Assembly: GCA_025677825.1 (NCBI GenBank)
Contig: JAIXMO010000014.1
Coordinates: 124,001-188,000 of the forward strand
DNA: 64,000 nt
DNA from: Helicostylum pulchrum
Lineage: Eukaryota; Mucoromycota; Mucoromycetes; Mucorales; Mucoraceae
Direction: 5' to 3'
Part shown: piece by piece, positions 51,252-63,540 of the stretch
Position numbering within the stretch: position 1 is the stretch's first letter
How the letters are laid out: the number at the start of each line of letters is the position of its first letter
Notes under the pieces: model-generated
Seen by the model: only the letters and a program-made list of their open reading frames with translations
Told to the model about the DNA's origin: nothing
Database searches by the model: none
Translations under genes and position numbers: made by a program

Positions 51252-52332
51252 TTATTCTGAGCGACGATAAACTGTCTTTGCATCGGCTTGATTTACAGGG
51301 AAAACTACAAAAATTGATAAGTATATCACGCATTTTTTTTATATACGTACATAATAACTTACCAAGCATATCAGCAATATTGACATGAGCGGGACGACCT
51401 GCAGTGAAGACGATCAACTCGGCTAATAGAATATGAGTTTGTTTATATCTGTCAATCAAAAATATTTTATAAATAACATACCAATGTCATCAGCTACAAG
51501 AGGTTGCAAACCCTTATAGACACTATCAGCCTTATCTTTATCCCCTCTGAAACGGATAGTAGAGAATTCAGTGTTGACTAAACCAGGACAAATTTGACTA
51601 ACACGAATAGGAGTTTCAACTAATTCAATAGCTAAAGCCTTTGTGATTGCATCAACAGCAAATTTAGTAGCTGTAAAGAAAAAAAAACGTGAGAAAAAAA
51701 TAGGACGAAAAAAAAATTGATCTTCCTACCACAATAGATGCTACCACCACCATAAGCTTGTTTACCAGCAACAGAACCGATGTTGATAACATGACCAACA
51801 CCACGTTCCTTCATACCGGGAACAATAGCTTGAGTCAAAAGGACAAGGCCCTTGACGTTGGTAGCCAACATTTGATCAATCACGTCTTCTTCTACTTCAA
51901 CTAAAGGATCTGTACCAACAACCATACCAGCGTTATTTAATAAAATATCAATGTTTTTTACGTTCTCTGGTAATTCCGAGACAACCTTTTCAATTTGCTT
52001 TTTATCACGAACATCTAATTGCACTGCGTGAACGTGAATGTTGGGATGAGACTTTGTTAATTCAGACTGAAGTTGTTGTAATTTTTCTAAACGACGAGCA
52101 GTTAAAATCTTTTTTTAAAAAAGAGGATATATTTTAGTTATTGTTGTTATTATTATTTATTTCTGTATGTATGTACCAAGTTGCTTCCTTCGTCAGCAAA
52201 TTGACGCGCACTTGCTTCACCGATACCGGAAGAAGCGCCAGTGCTATCTATATGTTAGTAAATTTTACTTTTTTTATACTTCAAGTTATAATACACCTAC
52301 ATAAAGACAGTTTTTCCTTCAAGTCTACCCAT
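51252..52332 (-). CDS. NADP-dependent short-chain dehydrogenase (YMR226C-type)
   Basis: Six exons: 52332-52301, 52243-52177, 52108-51730, 51670-51482, 51422-51363 and 51304-51252, 259 aa. The Rossmann motif TGASSGIGEASA, LTARRLEKL (Arg pair favouring NADP), LLNNAGM, NIGSVAG with catalytic Ser, and YCATK (Tyr-x3-Lys) are all present, followed by QICPGLVNTEFS and FTAGRPAHVNIADM. It closely follows the yeast YMR226C / bacterial YdfG group, which oxidises L-serine, L-allo-threonine and 3-hydroxy acids. Length is typical (about 260 aa). Cytosolic. Confidence 0.92.
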
Positions 52333-52468
52333 TATAAAGTGTATATGTATAAAGAAGATAAAGAGATAAAAAAAAGAAATGGCGATTTAAACATATTTTA
52401 AGCGGGGAATTAAGTTGTTTTTATTTTTTTAAAAAAGGAAACTTTGTACAGTCAAACCTAATGGAAAT

Positions 52469-52640
52469 TTAGCTACATCTTGTTTCAGTTACAGGCAAGA
52501 AGTCGTGCTTATTATACGATAGGCTAAATAATTCTGGACAAATAATGGCTGACAATGAACTAAAGCTGTTGTCTTCCATTTTTTTTTCATGCTCTTCTTT
52601 GAGCACCTTCACTGGGATACGTACCTGCAAAATGTAAAAA
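52469..52640 (-). other. Possible isolated exon
   Basis: After a good acceptor (attttgcag) the minus strand reads VRIPVKVLKEEHEKKMEDNS, FSSLSAIICPELFSLSYNKH, DFLPVTETRCS and stop. No upstream partner exon was found. It may be the end of a lost gene. Confidence 0.25.
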
Positions 52641-55086
52641 AAAAATTGCATATATCGCTTTTAACATACCTGTAAACACAACTGATATATATTATATATT
52701 ATTAATGTATGTAGCTTGAAATAAATACATATGTATATAGGTAAAATTAAGGATTCTATATATATACTTATAAAAAGAATGAGTCTACTACGTTTGTCTT
52801 GGCAGTAGACGAGTTTGGCTGGATAAAATAATTTCGTCAAGCAAAGCAGTCAAAATTTTTATGGTTATGCGTATTTGCAACGTGGATGTAGTCCTGACTG
52901 AAAGTGCTACTTTCGATTCTTTACACGAAATAAAAAAAGCCGCATTCGCAAACACGTAAATGTGCATATCCGCTATATATAGCGCAATCTTTATAAGGAG
53001 AGAGTAATCTAAAATATGCTACATCTACAGACCATAGTAAAGATAAATTCTGCTCTTTTGAAAACGGACGGAGGCCTCCTCTATACTCGGGAATACATGC
53101 ATTTTTTTTTTTACCCTAATAAAATGATGCTTTTAAATCGAGAAAAAAAGTGATAATAATAGAAGAGGAATGGCTGACGTCCCGCAATGGTCTCAGGCGG
53201 ATGCAGAAGAGATGAAGGGTAAGGTGGACCGAAGACGCGTAGTTACCGCCAGGACGCAACTAAATGTTCTGATTTGGTTATCGCCAGGTTTAACCTAGAT
53301 ACGTTTGATAAATTCAAATTATTTGTCTCATTATTTCGTATGCTAACTATTAACTACTTTTCTATTTCATTCTTCTGTTTCTTCGTTCTGCCCGTTTCTT
53401 TTATTATTTTTTATAACTGTAAGTTTTCATATGAATCATTTTTTGTCTGAAAGAAAACGAATAAAGTTTATTATATACTTACATATTTCATAAAAAAAAA
53501 TGTAAGGAAAAAGCGTTGTAAGTTTACTCTAAGTTCATTGCGTTAAATTGCAAGTAGTACGCGTAATAAAAACTATTGGCTGCCGATAGTTTCAAGACGA
53601 TGGTTGTAAATAAAAATGTCTGGAAGATAATTTCTTATAATATAAAGATATACGTTTTCAAGTTGAATTAACCCATCTATCGAATGATATAAAGAATATT
53701 AGTACTCTAACATGACTATACGAACAGACAATGAACGAAAAAGAGCATATTTGTTCTTTCTGTACATTTTATTATGATTTTTTTAACGCTATTTAATCAG
53801 CAGACACTATTTCTTTCTTCTTTTTAATATGTCAATATTAGATACTTTGTATGAAATGAGATACCTTGATCTAGTGCAAATACAAACGAATATGTATACA
53901 TGCCCTAAAGTTACTACATTAGACAGTCAACTCAAGAGAGTGGTTTATATTTTGTCAAAAATAATATATTTTCATTCTATTCCGTTTTAAGTCTCCTGAT
54001 CACTTAATCAACCGGTTCATTGTTGTCTGCGTTTTTTTAGCTCTCAATTGTTCTCTTAAAATATACCCACATTTCTATTTTTAAGCTACAGCATTGTTTC
54101 ATGCATGCGTAATTTTATAATTAGAAAAAGAATAAGCTGCACCAGTAGCACAGTTTCTGGATGATATTGGAGGGCACTCGAACGGCTATTAGTATTACCT
54201 AGTTCTGGTATAATAAAAAAAAAAAGTCTTTTTTTGTTAGAACCATTAATGGTTTCAAACCGATGTGAATGGTGAAAACATCGTGCGATATTATATTTAA
54301 GGGAGAGACGAAATTAAATTTAAAAAAGTGTTTCCTATTTTTTTAATGAATATTGGTATATTACCTGGTATATGAACCGCTTTTCTTGGTCCCAGGAAGC
54401 CGAGCCAAGAAGGTTATTTAAAACGGAGTGAATGAAATGAATAATTGGATGATATTAAGCTATTTTGTGATTATATCGCTGTACAGTTTTCCCGGCGGAC
54501 TCATAATAAATGCTTTTTTATTGTTGCAGATCTTTTGTGTGTGTATCTAAATACAATACGCAGTGCATGAACAAAAAATAAAAAAGAGCCCTGACCAAAA
54601 CTGGTTTCAATTGAGTTGGTCTAATCTTTTGCTTAGCCTTAGTTTTCTTTTTTTAACGATGGGGCTTCAGCATAATAAAAATGCATGATATAATCAAATG
54701 ATATGGATTATTACGGAACAAACAAAACTATTAATATACACCCAGAAAAAAGAAAAAGAAAAAGGTGTTGAGAAACAGAAATGAGAGAAAGAAAGAAAAA
54801 AAAGGTTGCATACAACTATAGAAGACTATGAAATGAATAATAAATGTACAATAGTATTTGTGCAAGGTGAATCATCATAAAGTTTTACACAATATATATT
54901 ATTAGGTAACGAATTTATTATATTTAGATGCAAAGGGGTAGAAAAAAAAAAAATAGGAGGAAAAGATTTACTTGTGTACTACCATTAAATTCTGTTATAT
55001 AACGCTATATTTTTTTTCTTTTTTATTTATATATTTAATTCCTTCTTTTTTTATTCCCTTCTTTATAAACTATCGTGTAGATAATT
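52641..55086. other. Long gene-poor interval
   Basis: About 2.4 kb without a supported gene. One GC-richer island at 53165-53300 contains a 42-codon ATG frame (MADVPQWSQADAEEMKGKVD RRRVVTARTQ), described under findings. Otherwise AT rich; upstream of the deacetylase gene. Confidence 0.35.
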
Positions 55087-57005
55087 ATGAAATCCTTGTC
55101 AATTATCGCTAGTGTTTTACTTATTATTGGCAGTGTTATAGCCCAAGAAGGCGCTACTGTACCTGTCACTAATACAGGTGGTGCTTCTACCTATTCTTGT
55201 GACCCTAATACTTGTAAAATTGAGAACAACTGTCGTTGTGCTTCTATAAATGCTCCTGGTGGACTTTCTCCTGCTGATACACCCCAGGTAAAAATAAATA
55301 TACATATAAAATAGAAAGGTTCTAATTGAATAATATAATAGTTTGTTACTGTAACTTATGATGATTCTGTTCAAGAAGCCTTAATGAAGACAGCGCTTAG
55401 TATGGTGAATGTAACGTATGTATAATCAACAGATTATTACCATGTTTAGTACTTTTTATTTAACCAATATTTCAAACGCAGTAATCCCAATGGTTGTCCT
55501 GGCCACGGCACTTGGTAACATATTTTTTATTTATCGTCTATTTTTGGATGAATTACCAAAAATACTCATCACCATTCTTATTTTAAAGGTTTGTCTCCAT
55601 GGAGTATACTGATTTTTCATTGGTCCAACAGTGGTACGCTGCTGGAAATGAAGTTGCCGAGTAAGTTTTTTTAAGTTTTTTTTTTGCAGCAGATCTAACA
55701 GAAAAAACATAATTTTTGTGTTACAGTCACACGTTTTCTCATGTCGGCACACCTTCTGCGCAAGAAATCTCGAGCGTCAGAGAAATGTTGAATGCTTATG
55801 CAGGTATCCCAGTCAGTAAAATCCAAGGTTTCCGCGCGCCCTTTTTAAATTATACCAAAGATACGTTAAACATTGTTGGTCAACAACAATTCGTTTATGA
55901 TTCGAGTTCGAGTGCAGTGACAGATGATGTTTACTGGCCTTATACACTTGATAACGGTATGGCAAATGATTGTTGGACCGGTATTTGTGCTGCTGGACAA
56001 GTTAAATTACCTGGTCTTTGGGAAATTCCCATGTACTCTGTACTTAATAATGCTAGTGTTCCTCAATTAATGGACGTCTATTTAGCCGGTGCCGCAGAGG
56101 AAACCTCACAGTGTAAATATAGTAAAAAGAAAAAAAAATAACTTTCGACTTTTTCTAATATAATATAATATAAAACGTAGGGAGTCAAGCTGCTTTTGAT
56201 AAGCACTATAATGGAAATCGTCAACCATTTGGTATATATGTTCACCCAAGTAAGTTTTTTTATTTTTGTTTATTTTGTTGCTTAATATTCTTAACCTTAT
56301 TATTATTAGCTCATTTGACTACCTTTCCTGGTGTTCCTGACCCCAAAGAAAAATTTGATGCTGTCATTAAATTGATCAAAGATATTGCTGCTAAGCCTAA
56401 TGTATGGTTTGTTACCAATCAACAGTTATTACAGTGGACCAAGAACCCTGTCAAGGCATCTGAACTTGGCGCACAAGATTACATGCAGTGTAAACAACCT
56501 GTCATTGCTAAAGAAATCTGTAACGGTCTTGACGATGATCATAACGGCGCTGTTGATGATGGCTTAGTTAATAGCTGTAACTTTGGTGCTACCAGTATGA
56601 AAACTTGTTTCAATTGCCCTGCTACTGCGCCAAGTTTGTCTAGTCCTGTACCTGCATCGTCGGCTCAAAATGGTACTGCTGGTTACCGTTATCCTCTTGG
56701 CGATAATTGCGAGTAAGTTTATTTTTTTATTTTTGTGTTAGAGTCATCAAAAATCTAAATAACCTCGTTTTTTTTTTCTTTCTAGTACAACTTGGTGGGA
56801 TCCTATTGGAAATACCTGTCTTTGTGCTTCAAACGATTGCCAAGTAAAGAGTATGGCAGTACCAAAGTCTAACACCACCGATTCTACTTCTGGCTCTTCT
56901 AACCAAGGCTCAGATGATGGCAGTGGTGCTACTAGTCTCGTATCACATTTTGCATCAACAGCTATCGTTGCTGTCTTATTTGCTGGTCTCATTCAAATCT
57001 TATAA
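55087..57005 (+). CDS. Chitin/polysaccharide deacetylase (CE4), GPI-anchor type
   Basis: Eight exons: 55087-55287, 55342-55415, 55482-55514, 55589-55660, 55727-56112, 56181-56249, 56310-56712 and 56786-57005, 485 aa. A signal peptide (LSIIASVLLIIGSVIA) precedes a Cys-rich start and the NodB-type domain: FVTVTYDDSV (metal Asp), GNEVADHTFSHVG (HxxxH metal site), RAPFLNY (catalytic Arg motif) and GIYVHPTHL. Then comes EICNGLDDDHNGAVDDGLVN, which resembles the acidic MopE-like metal-binding motif, a Ser/Thr/Asn-rich stretch, and a C-terminal hydrophobic tail (TAIVAVLFAGLIQIL) typical of GPI anchoring. Mucoromycetes use such enzymes to convert cell-wall chitin to chitosan; substrate specificity is inferred. 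Confidence 0.87.
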
Positions 57006-57281
57006 ACACCCATCAGCATTTTCTTCTCTTTCCATTCTAACCCAAAAAAAAACAATAGACACACACTATACTATTTATGTAGCAGTACAAATTAATACTA
57101 CCCTAAAATAAACTTTTTTTCACGTAAGCATCATATGATTTTGATAATTTTTGAGTTTGAATACATGTGTTGTAAAAGTAATTTATGATAAATATAAAAT
57201 TATATTAAAAAAAAGAGATATATAAGTGTAAGTGTGTGTGTGTGAATAAGCGCAGCGAGTGCAAAAAAAAACCCATTTTTT

Positions 57282-60200
57282 TTACAAAGAGTTTGCTACT
57301 TTTTGCTTGATTTCTAAAATGGTATTCAAAAAATCTGTATCGCTACAAAGGGTAAAAAAAAAAAAGAAGGTTAAGATTAAATACGCAGAAAAAAAAAGTG
57401 CTATTTTTGACTTACTTTCTGTTTTCAGAATTTGCGGATGAAAGGTTAAAAATACCTGCCATCATTTGCTCAGCAACGCCTTGCGTGACATTAGGTGGGA
57501 AATCACGTAAGATATGAAGACACTTGAGAATCTCATCCAACATGACATTTTGTGATGCGCTGCAAATACACAGTCGTAATAATCCTACCACCGTACGTTC
57601 CACAACCAAGACACTTTGTTTTTCTGCGAATTCAAGAACACCAAAAATATATTCTGTAGCGTACGGCCTTAAAATAAAACAAGGTTAAGCTTTTTTTTTC
57701 GCTGATTTTAAATAAACAAAACAGATAAACGTACCATAATTTATCAATACGATTAGCATTACGCACTGTAATTGTAATCATAAATTCCAAAAATAAAACT
57801 GTAGCAGGATCATACGGAATAGTTACAGTTGCCTTTTTCATTACCTCTGTATTATACCCAACCGATCGAATCGCACTTAATAAACTTGTCAACGTATCAG
57901 TTTGTAACGAGCTAATATCCGTAAACAATTCCTCTAATTTACACGCTGCTACGCAATCTACAGCACACATCGTGCTTTCTACTTCTTCCTCGGTAGGATC
58001 GCGACTATACGATTCATCGCTAGAATAAGGTGACAATAAATAAGACGAAAGTGTAGATAAAAGAGACCCGTCACGACGATTTGTTTGTTTAGCAGGTTTA
58101 GGACTCTTTGGCTTTAATGGAATCGTTGTTGTACCAGACAAGAAATCTTCCACTTGCAACATGGAACTAGGCAACAATGAATTCAGAAACAAGTTTCGAA
58201 TAATTTGCAGCACCTTTAACCATCCTTTACGAAGAGAATCACCGTGTCTTGTTACAATAGCAAACATCACAACTGCTGCCAATTGTCCTTTATAGTTACG
58301 ACCGAATCGTACAGCTAATTTACTAACCACATACTTTTGGCCAGCTACATCCACAATAGGGTCAGGAACAGAAGTATTACCATCCGTGTTCTCGAGTAAT
58401 CCAGTCATTGTGGCCAAGTTAACAACAATACTATCAAATACTTGATGAAGTTCAAAATGTGCAGCTAAACTAGCACAGTGACGGAACCCAGTAATGGCCT
58501 TTTCTAACGTATCGTCGTCTTGTGCTGTGCTAAATACATAGGAAATAGCAGCAACCACAGGTTTCCAAGATAATTCAAAAATAGCCTTGTCATAACAGGA
58601 GGTATCGCACTGGAGGAACTGTCCACAGCTAGCAGATCTGTGTTGTAGCTGCTTCCAGGCATAATTGAACCCCATTAACCCGTCATGCTCTTCAGGCATC
58701 AAAATTTCATCCTGTTGAATATGTTCAAAGATCAAACGCAAATACTCTTTGGGGAAATCTTGGTTATTATTAACACCACTGACATTACGTACATACTGAT
58801 CCAACGACATTCTAGCTTGGCGTCTAATTTGAGGACTATGCTGATCTGTATTCAGCATGATGACCGAGTATGCTAAAACTTGTGCAGCCTCTACACTGTA
58901 GATTTCTTTGGGCCCGGATTCAAAATAAGCTTCAGCAAAGGTATCCGTGACCCGGAAAATCTGTTGCGATTCACCAGGTAAACGGAACGTCTCTAATACC
59001 ATACGTAACGCTTCATCCATACGCTTACCAACAAAATCAAATTGACGCATGTAAACCTTGAGCGTTTCATAGTTCTCGGGACGGCCTAAAAATTCACCCA
59101 AACTCTTTTTATCCAGTTGTTGCGTGGATCTCAAGAAATGTGAAAGACTGGCTTCGTAGTTTCCTTCTTCGTCCGGTGTAATAATACCTTGCTCGATTAA
59201 GAATTTAATGCCCTTTTTGGGTTTTTCGTTGAATAAACTAGAGCCCTGTAAAATTATTCTCTTTCTTGCTTTACGTTCCAATAACTCTTCTACGCTGGTT
59301 AATTCCTACACGAACAACAAAAAAACAAAAATGGATTAGATTGCGTGTATCACGAGTAATAACAGTAAAAGGAAATTTTGGTTTCCTGCCACCCCTCCTT
59401 CTTACACATACAACATATTCATCATCAGATTCCTACATTATTATTTTTTAGTAAAAAGTCAAAAAAAAAAAAGTAGGAATATCATGTGTTTACCTCATTG
59501 TTAACACGGTCTACCATTTGTCCTATGAACATTAATAATATATCCAAACAAAGTACATGCGAATTCATCAATGAATAACTTTGATGATCAGGGAACGAGT
59601 TCTAAAAAAAAAGAGAGTCAGCACCCCCAAAAATCAAATGATATCATTTAATATCATTTTTTACCTTGCTCAGGAACTGAATTAGTTCTTCAAATAAATC
59701 ACCACATGTCAAATCACAATCATAATTGTACCACAAATCCACCATAAAAGTAGGCATACGAGCAAACTGTAATAAACTTTCCAACAACAACTCACGTACT
59801 TCCGCTGTGATGGCCATTTGTTCCGACGTAGAATAGTTTTTACTCTGTCTAGGATAATCTGTTGATTTACCTAAAAACATATTTGGCGAAGCGCTTCGAA
59901 CTTCGACTGTACCTGCTTCAGTATCCATACGAGAAGAAACAAATGTAATTTTTCCTTCCTCATCAACATCCACAGATACATTACGATTACTAGAACTGGC
60001 GGGAGACGATAACCTTTCGATCAAGAAAAAAATAAACAACTCTTGTTGTAATTTCAAGTGAGGTCGTAATGTATCAAAGACAGTAGAGATTACACGTAAC
60101 GATAATGATAATAACGGCGTCGAGTCAGTCTTGGCCAATTGAAACACATGCTTACAAAAATTGTCTGTTACCAAGGAACGCAAGGTTTCGAATCGAGCAA

Positions 60201-61784
60201 TACTGCGTCCTCCTACTTCAAAAGCTACGTTGAGAATACTAAGTGCCATTAATCGCATAGAGTCCGTGTGTTTATGTTCGTGTGGGTTTAATAATGAAAT
60301 CAAAACTCGAAGTAATTCTCGGATTGCTGGTAATCCGTACGATCTTACTGATACAGGTTCCACGACTAAAAATGTTTACACACGTATTAAATTATTATTT
60401 CTTTTTAGTGATTTATCAAAAAAAATTTACCAACTGTGGATTCTGCAACAGGATCGTCAGGTTGAGAAGATTCAGATAATAAACCTTCAGTCTCTTGTGG
60501 ATTTTCATCGGTTTCAATAATGGTTTCTGTAGTCTGTAAAACGGGAGAATGAGAAGGTTTTGGTGTACTCATATGAGGATCGGCGGGTTCTTCTGCAGCA
60601 TCGTTGGGTGTATCCACAAATTGCCATTCGTCGTCTAAACTCTTTAATCGTTCAAAGATGGCGATCACCATATTTGTCATGACATGTTCTGCTGATCGTC
60701 TCAACATTTCTATTTTTATTTTTATTTTTTTTTCAAAAAATGAATATTCATCTCTCTTTTTTAATAGTATACAAAATCTTACCACTTAATCTCATTTGAC
60801 AACACATGCTAAGACCAGTTTCCATCATTTCACAAACAGCCTCATCACTTAATACCTGTCCACATTCACTGGTGATTGCCATTTGAAGTACTTGTAACAT
60901 GCGAAGCAAGACAAGTTCATCTGAAGCAGCATCCGAAGCTTCAAATTTACAGTTTGTAGCTGCAGAAGATATTTTGTTCATGGCCGCAGATACTCTAGGA
61001 TTATTGACACCTATATTCAATTTGTTCAGTTACGATTTTTTTTGATCCAGTGTGATAATTTTTTTTTTACCTATAATGCCATAATGCAAGAATTTTTCTA
61101 CACTTCCTAATGCAGTACGTGCAATAGGTCCAGTTGTATTACGAGATAGAATAACCTCAAGAAATGGATCTAATAAAGAAACAGCGTCCAAGTCCCTTAC
61201 ATCTTTTTTTTAAAAAAAACCCTCCTTTGTTAGTTGGGTTTATACACACATATAAAATATATATAGAACATACCATTGACATTCTCCAAATATGATTTTA
61301 AATTGGTAAAACGTTCCATCAAGGGATTTTCCTATATATTTATTTTAAAGAAGAAAAAAAATGGATCAGTTGTCTATTTTTTTGTACGTATGATTGTAAA
61401 CAAACCTCTTTTGCGTTTAAATCTTTTGCATGCATTTGAGCACTACGTAAACCCATACTATTACCTAACCCACCCATTCGAAGTCCAGTTACGCCCATAC
61501 CAGACCAACGTGCATTTTTACGCATAGCACTTGTTACAGCTAATATATATATATATACATATATGTATAAGAATTGATAATGACTGATATTTTTATGTAA
61601 TCTATTATATACCGATAATTTCAGCGTGTACGAGTTGAGACCAAGTTAATTCAGATTTAATTTTTGTTTGAACCATCTCTTTATTTCTTCTCGCTGTTAC
61701 AGGTCCATCAAATGGTAAAGAGAATGGTGATCTAGGTCTATCTGCAGACATTGCAAACTGTTGTGTTGAATATGTAGAAACCAT
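57282..61784 (-). CDS. Sec7-domain ARF exchange factor, Gea1/2-GBF1 type
   Basis: Twelve exons: 61784-61613, 61539-61406, 61331-61274, 61202-61071, 61010-60783, 60709-60431, 60365-59665, 59601-59494, 59432-59406, 59305-57735, 57667-57416 and 57342-57282, 1240 aa, all phases agree. The DCB region has LVHAEIIAVTSAMRKNARWS, LLDPFLEVILSRNTTGPIAR and TALGSVEKFLHYGII, as in GBF1; HUS-like blocks follow. The Sec7 domain (about 622-815) contains KKGIKFLIEQGII, the Glu finger FRLPGE (about Glu725), and VLAYSVIMLNTDQHSPQIRR. Helical HDS regions follow. GBF1/Gea proteins activate ARF at cis-Golgi and ER exit sites for COPI coat assembly. The C-terminus is shorter than in animals, close to yeast Gea. Confidence 0.92.
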
Positions 61785-61893
61785 TCCTTTTTTTTTTACT
61801 TTAGTAAAAAGAAAGTAAAAAAAAAGAGAAAAAAGAAAAAAAAATAGATAATATTTTATTTTTTTAGGTATTGTAAACAAGTGTTCCTGTTAA

Positions 61894-62520
61894 AAGCCAG
61901 CAAGTGTTCGTATTGTGGTGCATGCATCCACCGTTTACTTGGACTCCGATATTTACAACAACGCTTTCACATTTTCTGGAACGGATAACGGAATCGTATC
62001 TATGACTAATACAGCTGGGTTTGACTTGAATAGATTCCAATTCCATATAGAATTGTCGAATAGATACCAGGCTTTGGGTAGTTCGGAAGATACTATCAAC
62101 GCTGATGACATTGTCGAGAAGTATAAAGATAACAAGCACCTAAATTTGCCAAAAAGCCGTGTCATAAAATCTGAAGAAATACAAATACGTAGCGGTAATT
62201 GGAAACGAAGTAAAAGCCTTGAAAGAAAAAAGAAGCATACCTTAGAAGGAAAAGATATCAGTAGGATAGAAAAAGAAATTTCAAAGAATCCGTTGAAGCA
62301 TGCAACAAACGCTTCCGACATGAAATCTATTTACGAAAAGCAGCATCAATATAGAAGTCAATTTCGTGCTTTCTATTTTTCTAAGAATCAAATACGAAAA
62401 ACCAGATCTGCAGAAATACGACTAAACGCTAGTAAGACAAACATTTGCAATGAAGAAAGAAAATTAGGTTGTTTAAGTATTTCGGTTCGTATTTTTATTT
62501 ATCGATTATTTCAATATTAA
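61894..62520 (+). pseudogene. Fanzor/TnpB-like (OrfB-family) nuclease fragment
   Basis: Open frame without an initiating ATG: VVHASTVYLDSDIYNNAFTF, SGTDNGIVSMTNTAGFDLNR, FQFHIELSNRYQAL, NLPKSRVIKSEEIQIRSGNW, KRSKSLERKKK, HATNASDMKSIYEKQHQYRS, AFYFSKNQIRKTRSAEIRLN and NEERKLGC. The GTDNG block resembles the first RuvC Asp motif of eukaryotic TnpB homologues (Fanzors), and the basic helical middle fits. The later RuvC motifs and zinc ribbon are missing: the frame runs into the 3' end of the opposite gene at about 62490. The N-terminal wedge region is also absent. Assignment is from recalled family resemblance and needs a profile search. Confidence 0.5.
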
Positions 62521-63108
62521 TAGGAGTATCAGTACTAATGATATGAACACGACCAGGATTATCATTAAGTAAATCATTTGCTTGTTGAACATAAGTACGA
62601 GTAGGTTGATACCACTCTTGATTCAATTCTCTCCAAATATCACCCAATAAAGCACCGCTAGCCACAATCACACGACACTGTGTTGAGATCATTTGATCTT
62701 TGCTTTCCACTCTAGCCCTGATCTCCACTTTTACCTTTTCACTTAAAAAGTCGGTTTGTACAAGCGATTTAAAGTAATTATATATCGACTGTTCTGGATC
62801 CTTATACTCTAATAGATCAATTACTAATTCTGTATGCGTTTTAAATGATAAAGGTTTTCCTGTAATAAACATTGCATTTTCAAGTTGGATTTGCTCGTGG
62901 TTTTTTATCCAATCTAATATATCAGGTCTTGTACCGTAAAATACCCAGCGGTCCGTATTTTCATTGCAAGAAACTGTAATCTTGTTGTTTAATCGAGGTG
63001 GTGTAATCACTCTACCATCTACAATACTCTTATTTTAGTGTTGTTTCCTACTTTTACTTTTTTTTAACAGTTTAACTTACTTGTCTCGTACCCGTATGTA
63101 ATAGTCAT
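62495..63108 (-). CDS. Uncharacterised 182-aa protein
   Basis: Best model: exon 63108-63092 (MTITYG) joined to 63026-62495, reading GIVDGRVITPPRLNNKITVS, NTDRWVFYGTRPDILDWIKN, ELVIDLLEYKDPEQSIYNYF, VKVEIRARVESKDQMISTQC, SGALLGDIWRELNQEWYQPT and ending INIEIIDK. The first donor chosen (gtacga) keeps the frame; the stronger-looking gtaagt a few bases on does not. No known domain, signal or membrane segment. Its 3' end overlaps the Fanzor-like fragment on the other strand by 26 nt. Confidence 0.55.
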
Positions 63109-63540
63109 CTTTTTTTTTTTTTGTTTGAGTAAAAAGGAAGAGGGGAACTATTGTGTCTTACATGACAATAATGGACTTTAAAAAAAACATCTGACTGTAA
63201 AAAAAAGGTTCAGCATGTACACCTTTTGCCAAAATGATGGGCCCTACTGTTGGGAAAAGGTAATTTAGCCTATCATAAAGCTTGAAAAGGTAATTTAGCC
63301 AATAAACGACAGGTATCTAAGAACCGAGAGTTATTTACACATTATTTGTGCTATGGTGAAAACATTTAGTGGTGCCAATTTTGCAGTATCCGATTCGCTT
63401 TTTTGTTACGCACATGAAACGAATGTACGTAAAAATGATGAAATATATCACATCCATTTTATCAGCCCAAGGCGTATTTATTTGTTTTTTTTTAGAATAG
63501 TTAGATAAATCACTTTTTCTTCCTCTTTTCCTCCTTTACA
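63109..63540. promoter_or_regulatory. Intergenic region with a duplicated 16-nt word
   Basis: Divergent promoter region. The word aaaaggtaatttagcc occurs twice (about 63256 and 63286), a candidate short tandem repeat or paired site. No gene. Confidence 0.4.
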
